This document shows positions 59,225-64,000 of a stretch of DNA of 64,000 bases, one piece after another. Both the position numbers and the translations under genes were made by a program. The stretch is from Cristatella mucedo. Its lineage: Eukaryota; Bryozoa; Phylactolaemata; Cristatellidae. The stretch covers positions 1,762,001-1,826,000 of the forward strand of contig WPIO01000011.1 in the NCBI GenBank assembly GCA_009760855.2, in the 5' to 3' direction. The notes below the pieces were generated by a model. That model was not told the DNA's origin. It searched no databases and saw only the letters and a program-made list of their open reading frames with translations. Position 1 is the first letter of the stretch. Each line of letters starts with the position of its first letter.

Positions 59225-60010
59225 TCGGGTAAAGCTCCAATAATAAAATATAACAATAATACTAGTTCGCTTGTATTTCTCCCCAAGATCTATCACTCCG
59301 ATCTATCCAGGTGCTTTACGCCTCGGTGCAAGAGAATGAATAACTAAGGGTTAATGACATGCAAATTATCAGGCTTTGACAAAGCATGCAAAAGCAAACA
59401 AGTATCATGCTTAGGCCAGCATGAATAAGCACGAGACGATATACGCTGGGTCATTGGACAATTCGCAAGGATGGAGCAAATTCTGATAGGAGCTGGTGAG
59501 ATTTTTAGCTTCTTTTTAAACGTCGCAAAGTCGGGAATATCGGACAGTCAGTAAGTACTGAGCTAAAGGCTTGGGGAGCATAGCAACTGAAGTCGCGGTC
59601 TCCCCAAGGATTTGAGTCTCCATGGAGACAGAGCTGAGCGCCCAGAGTCAGAGGAGCGATGTGGAGCCCGTGACCTGCGATGGATTGACCTGATTGGCAA
59701 GCGTTTTAGGTAGGTAGGTAGGTAGGAAGGAGCAAGAGAAGGAGAGGAAATCAGCTGTAAGGACTTGAAAGTGACAGAACCGCGAAGTCGATACGCTGCT
59801 TATTGTGAGGCCAGTGCAGGTCGTCGAAAAATGGCAGTTACAGGGTTGACGACAGACAAGCCAGGCCGCCGAAGAGGATTGCACCGAATGTGCTCTTTTG
59901 GCTCGTGCAGCAAGAAGACCTGCGAGCAGCGAGTTTTACTTTTCTAATCTGGATGTCGCAAATGCGTTTTCTCAGCCTTTTCGATAGCCTACAAGATGCT
60001 CCCGTTGCTT
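59225..60010 (-). mobile_element. LINE-B copy, strongly decayed
   Basis: The minus-strand order is kept (tail near 59230-59330, UTR, then RT end near 59560-59950, where GAAGTCGATACGCTGCTT and CCAGTGCAGGTCG match the family). No frame longer than about 80 codons survives. Confidence 0.5.
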
Positions 60011-60223
60011 GCACAATAAAAACGTTTGATTGTCATTACGATCGTCATCATTATTAAGGAATTTTTTTTTTAACTCGACTGATAGCAACGCTGATGCAAT
60101 GTGCTCTTTGGTACATTGGTCACATGCGGCAGACAAGTGCCCCAGCTCTTTTCTGCGGCCGGTGGCTTCAGCGCGCAGCGCATGTGCTCTTCATGTGCGA
60201 TTGGTCACGCTGCTGTCTTGCAG

Positions 60224-60338
60224 GAGATACTTGGCCAGACGGACGAGCCCAAAAACTGGAAGGGCATGATCGTTGCCATAGCCATCATACTCTTTGCCAG
60301 TGGTATCATCGTTGCGGCCATCATGCTGGTGATGCCTA
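60224..60338 (+). CDS. DPP4/DPP6/DPP10-family protein, transmembrane exon
   Basis: This family includes the membrane peptidase DPP4 and the catalytically inactive DPP6/DPP10 subunits of Kv4 channels. Both are type II single-pass proteins with a beta-propeller and an alpha/beta-hydrolase domain outside the cell. This exon follows acceptor GCTGTCTTGCAG (phase 0) and encodes EILGQTDEPKNWKG, then a 22-residue hydrophobic segment (MIVAIAIILFASGIIVAAIM) and LVMP. It ends CCTA before donor GTAAGTTA (phase 1). The N-W-K-G motif immediately before the membrane segment is typical of DPP6 and DPP10, which suggests that branch; the catalytic region lies outside the window, so this cannot be checked here. 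Confidence 0.75.
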
Positions 60339-60359
60339 GTAAGTTACAGTTAAAAGAGT

Positions 60360-60523
60360 AGCTGAGTTGAAAGCTTCATTCATATATAGCGACAGGAGAG
60401 CCCTAATGGCGATCTCCCCCCCCCACTCTCAGTGAGCCACAAACAATCGCCCACTCGCTGCAGGACTCGAACCCACTTCCTCGATCATTAAGAGCGAGCA
60501 CCTTTGCCCTAGGTGGGGTTCAC
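60360..60523 (-). mobile_element. SINE-A, tRNA-derived, diverged
   Basis: The minus strand has B-box-like GGGTTCGAGTCC and a head fragment, with a body disrupted by a C-run (60416-60424). It lies 22 bp after the transmembrane exon, in the intron. Confidence 0.6.
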
Positions 60524-62071
60524 TCTTCAAATTCAGTTCTCTGCTTAGCTCTTAAAAGAATGTAGTACAAATCCATGTTAGACTTGTATTTTCCTCGAAC
60601 GATGCATCAATGGCAACCATTCCTTTCTCTGCAAATTAGGCTTAGATTGAGACTTTGGAATTCTGTAGCTGCGGTTGATCATCTGGCAGGCCGAAGAACC
60701 TTCTAGTAGCCAAAAGCAGCAGCAGCAGCACCAGACCAGCATCGATGACTGCTCAAAATGAACGCACCAACTTCCAACTGTCAGCGATTGTTTCGGTGCC
60801 GTCTAGAGGTTTGTGAGTGGTGTGACACGGGCATGCAGCTACGTCTGTCTACTCTTGATGTTGAGAGGGCTATCTGCTCACTCGTACAACACACACATGT
60901 GTCCCCGGAAGAGGAGCCAAAGCTGCCAAGCTGCTCCTAGTGTGAAATAGGATGCTGGCAAAGTAGGATGAGAAAAGTTGTTTGCACTGAGTGGCTTCTA
61001 TGTCAACGGAGGCTGGTAGTTCTTGGAATCATTCGGGAGATCTCTCTTCATTGTAGCAAAGTTACCATTCGCAAGCCTTAAGTGCAGAGCAAGAAAGCAG
61101 AACAGCAGCCTCGTGTCTCACTTCAGATGTTGACTTCCGAGCAGCTTGCATCGGCCCAGAATAGTTGGACTGAATGGGATAGAATGAATGGGTGTTGGAT
61201 AGACAGAGCAAGCCAAGGGTGTCCGACTGTGGCGCATGCGAACTGGTATTCGAACTCGTCATCTTGCGATCTGAGGCCCAAGTGACAGTACCAAGTGCAG
61301 CTTTTTTGGAGCTAGGCGGCGTTCACAAGGCAAGAGCCTCATTGCACATCGAACGTAGGCCGAGCAAGCACCAGCCGTCACAGAAGCATGCGCACATGTA
61401 TCAGATCGAGGATCGTGGGCACTAAGAACGTGGGTAGCAGTGGCAGCTGTGACAGACCCAGGAAAAAGACGTGGGCCATGCAGAATGCATTCTTCGAAGG
61501 CATGCCTCTCGCACACTGTGCAGTCTCGAAGCTCCACATGAGTCAATGGTTGATGGTGGCGAACGTTGACGTTAAGGAATCGCTCAACCCAACAGAGCAG
61601 AACCTGCTGCAGATCTGATCAAGCTAGTCCCAATCTAAAGAGGCCAGCCGACGATTTCTGCTCCCGAAATGGCACCGTCTGCACCCTCAGCACACGCAGC
61701 TTATCTGCAAACAGCTGGTGTGCATCTAGCATTTGTTCGGTCAATTGCAGTCGATCAGTACCACTGTCTTGTCACTATAAAGTCAACCTCTCTCCTAGCA
61801 AGCCAATGGTAGGGTTCAACCTATTCTTACCATATCCCGGAGAGGAAGGGAGAAGGCTGCTTACCCTCTGCTTACCTGCTGCTGCAGCTGCCTCATCCTG
61901 CATCTTCAAGCCTGTGGCCTAATTTTGCATTCTAGCCAGCTGCACTGGCCACCAACGCTCATCGCAAGCTGCCTAGCCGGCAGCTGCAGTATACACGTGA
62001 CACAGATGTTGCAGATTTTGGGAGACATTCTCCAGAGTCTATCGCGAGCCACCTGCCTCGAAGAGCAGCTG

Positions 62072-62380
<309 letters not shown>

Positions 62381-62431
62381 CGAACATTGGCTGCCAATGC
62401 ATTGTGGCACGCATCGCATTCTACATTGCAG

Positions 62432-62527
62432 AGCAGCACACGATCGACCAGGGTGCAGGCTTTGCGATAGACGACATCTTTGACAGCAAATACCAGCCTC
62501 TGCCGGTCAGCTTGCAGTGGCTGCCAG
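62432..62527 (+). CDS. DPP-like gene, exon after the transmembrane segment
   Basis: The AG at the exon start joins the A left by the previous exon to make Lys. The frame reads QHTIDQGAGFAIDDIF, then DSKYQPLPVSLQWLPG. This matches the family segment after the membrane, a leucine/aspartate-rich DL/DIF motif followed by a W about 14 residues later (human DPP4 YSLRW; here VSLQW). The exon ends CTGCCAG before donor GTGGGTGG, phase 1. The order, spacing and phase with the previous exon support one gene. Confidence 0.72.
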
Positions 62528-62993
62528 GTGGGTGGGGCTCTGCTGCTGCAGAGGCTCGCAAGAGTCGGCATCGCTCAATGCCTAACCGTGGCAGCATCGG
62601 CGAGTCACAGGGCCGATGCCGAGATTTGGAGCTGGAGACCAAGGACAGTGGCCACCCTCCGCTCAGAGCGAGCGCAGAGCAGCACAGGCTGCTCTGCGCA
62701 GGCTGCTCGGGCTCACTTGCAGAGATGAGCCTGACCTCGAACAGCCGTGGCAAGCAGCCGATGCATGCTGGTGCGGTCGGTCCATGGCGGCATCATGCGA
62801 GCAGAGGTTTTTCTGCTTGCCCTGATTGTGATGGTGCAACCCTGCAGAGCAACCTTTCCGAGCTCTGCTAGTGAAAGCTCGATAATCAGCATTTTTAGTT
62901 CCTAGAAAGACGAAACACCCCTTTTTACTTCTATGCCCGCTCGAGGAACGGCATGAGAGCACACTTGGATTGCTTATTCCCCTCTGCCTTCAG

Positions 62994-63058
62994 GTCTTGT
63001 CTAACGAGACTGCCATGGCTGCAACATTCACCAGCTCGCGCTTTCCAGGCACAGATAC
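62994..63058 (+). CDS. possible further DPP-like exon
   Basis: After a good acceptor (CCCCTCTGCCTTCAG) the frame reads VLSNETAMAATFTSSRF, which recalls the VLL-x-N-x-T-F strand of the DPP propeller. It begins in phase 0, whereas the preceding exon ends in phase 1, so at least one exon would be missing between them. The 3' boundary (GTACCG) is weak. Confidence 0.22.
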
Positions 63059-63926
63059 GTACCGGAAGGGGGAGGGGCGTGATCAGACCTGCGAAGCATC
63101 ACCGGATGATGCTGCCTCTGAAGACCTAGAGCTGGCATCGCCGCTCGCTGCAGCATCGTGTAAGCAACATTGAGTGCTTCTTGCTCCAGTTACTCCGACT
63201 GTTGAAAGAGCCACATCATATACACCGATCCCTAACAGCTAGTGAGCTCATTGAGCGGAGCAGCAGAGGTTTTTCCGGAGCAGCAGCCCGGCGACTGCAT
63301 TGCCAAACGAAGGTGGCAAATCATGTAGGAATGCCACTTTAAAATTAAGTGCCACTGCTGCGCTTGTACACAGCAGTCATTATATCATTCCTCATTTAAT
63401 GAGAGCACTCGTTTGACGATTGAAATTCCTTGCAGAACCTGGTTGCAAATTTACTCGAGTTTACTTATTGCATCTTCGTGCAATTGATACACGTGCCTGG
63501 AATGAAAGAGAGTCAAGATACTAGAGTCCTCTGTCAGATGCTAGGCTTTGGGTCCTCGTGTAAACACCCGTGCACGGCTGTGCCTGCACGTGTGTTTATG
63601 CGTGTGTGTCCCCATGCTTATGCGTGTGGAAAACATGTTGACACACTGGGCTACGAGTAGTGGACCGGAAAACCGTTCACATCGACTTCAACCGTGCATC
63701 ATCTTCGATCTGAGTGCATTCATGTAAATGAAACGTATGAAAATGATGAAAATGCGCCCTCGTCTTGTCTACACGTGCACGACCAGTGCATCACTGCATC
63801 ACAGTCGATCGCATTCAGCTGCCTGCTCCATAGCAGGAGCAGGAGCTCTGGTTCAAGCAAGGGAGTGAACACGATGCCGGGAGCTCGGAATGTGACTTTC
63901 TGCCAAGCCTGCCGCTCAGGTTGGGA

Positions 63927-63958
63927 GCTCACGGAGCCGGCCTCCCGGCTCCGTGAGC
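63927..63958. repeat. hairpin, 14-bp perfect stem, 4-nt loop
   Basis: GCTCACGGAGCCGG and CCGGCTCCGTGAGC separated by CCTC. Confidence 0.9.
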
Positions 63959-64000
63959 GTGCCCCAGCAGCACGCCTGCTGCTGTCTGATCCGAGTCCTC

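Larger units (their letters stand above)
46585..60223. other. DNA between candidate first exon and transmembrane exon (intron or intergenic)
   Basis: It contains the (GAGACA)n tract (47071-47640), a CpG-rich region (48180-49400), LINE-B copies (49695-50560, 50570-51125, 54775-55660, 59225-60010), a 10-bp CAG-rich repeat and palindrome (51381-51525), a candidate exon (51803-51943), SINE-A copies (52258-52632, 59018-59190), and CT and GA tracts at 53.6 and 56.3-56.7 kb. The segments 52640-53570, 53700-54770 and 56760-58460 show nothing recognisable. Confidence 0.6.
62528..64000 (+). other. downstream intron of DPP-like gene to window end
   Basis: Apart from the possible exon at 62994, I see no repeats of note except the hairpin at 63927-63958. 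The segment 63100-63900 has nothing recognisable. Confidence 0.5.

Noticed and set aside
62728-62880. Further DPP-like exon after acceptors at about 62720 or 62804
   Set aside because: Phase-compatible readings give peptides without resemblance to the propeller domain, and donors are weak.

Overview
This is nuclear DNA from a multicellular animal, most likely an invertebrate. The genes have GT-AG introns, some several kb long. There are three U6 snRNA loci, CpG-dense promoter regions, CR1/L2-type LINE fragments, tRNA-derived SINEs and very large amounts of microsatellite. There is no bacterial or organellar gene organisation. I cannot name the phylum.

Layout. (1) 0.36-17.6 kb, minus strand: a complete seven-exon COQ5 gene (mitochondrial ubiquinone C-methyltransferase, 304 codons). 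All exon phases agree, and introns 2 and 3 carry inverted, nearly identical LINE copies on either side of exon 3. (2) 17.7-27.2 kb: a truncated LINE starts about 100 bp upstream of the COQ5 start codon. It is followed by three diverged copies of a 0.7-0.85 kb unit, each holding one U6 snRNA gene (minus, minus, plus). (3) 27-30.8 kb: old LINE debris with no gene seen. (4) 30.8-39.2 kb, plus strand: a CpG-rich region leading into a two-exon voltage-gated proton channel gene (Hv1/HVCN1 family). Exon 1 encodes the voltage-sensor domain and exon 2 the coiled coil; the 5 kb intron is full of tandem repeats and hairpins. (5) 39.2-46 kb: SINE, long CT/GA tracts and hairpins. (6) 46.5 kb to the window end, plus strand: the 5' part of a DPP4/DPP6/DPP10-family gene. 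Its transmembrane exon (60.2 kb) and the following exon (62.4 kb) are well supported. Two possible alternative first exons at 46.5 and 51.8 kb both end in phase 0, as the transmembrane exon requires. The rest of that gene lies beyond the window.

The three protein genes are unrelated neighbours (quinone biosynthesis, proton efflux, membrane peptidase-like protein or potassium-channel partner), and I see no sign of a shared pathway. The most unusual content is structural: a set of perfect inverted repeats, the conserved 3' flanks of the U6 genes with a second U6-like end, the inverted LINE pair around COQ5 exon 3, and an Hv1 channel with an enlarged extracellular loop and one zinc-site histidine replaced. 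Nearly all other open reading frames here are translations of microsatellites or GC-rich DNA and were left out.
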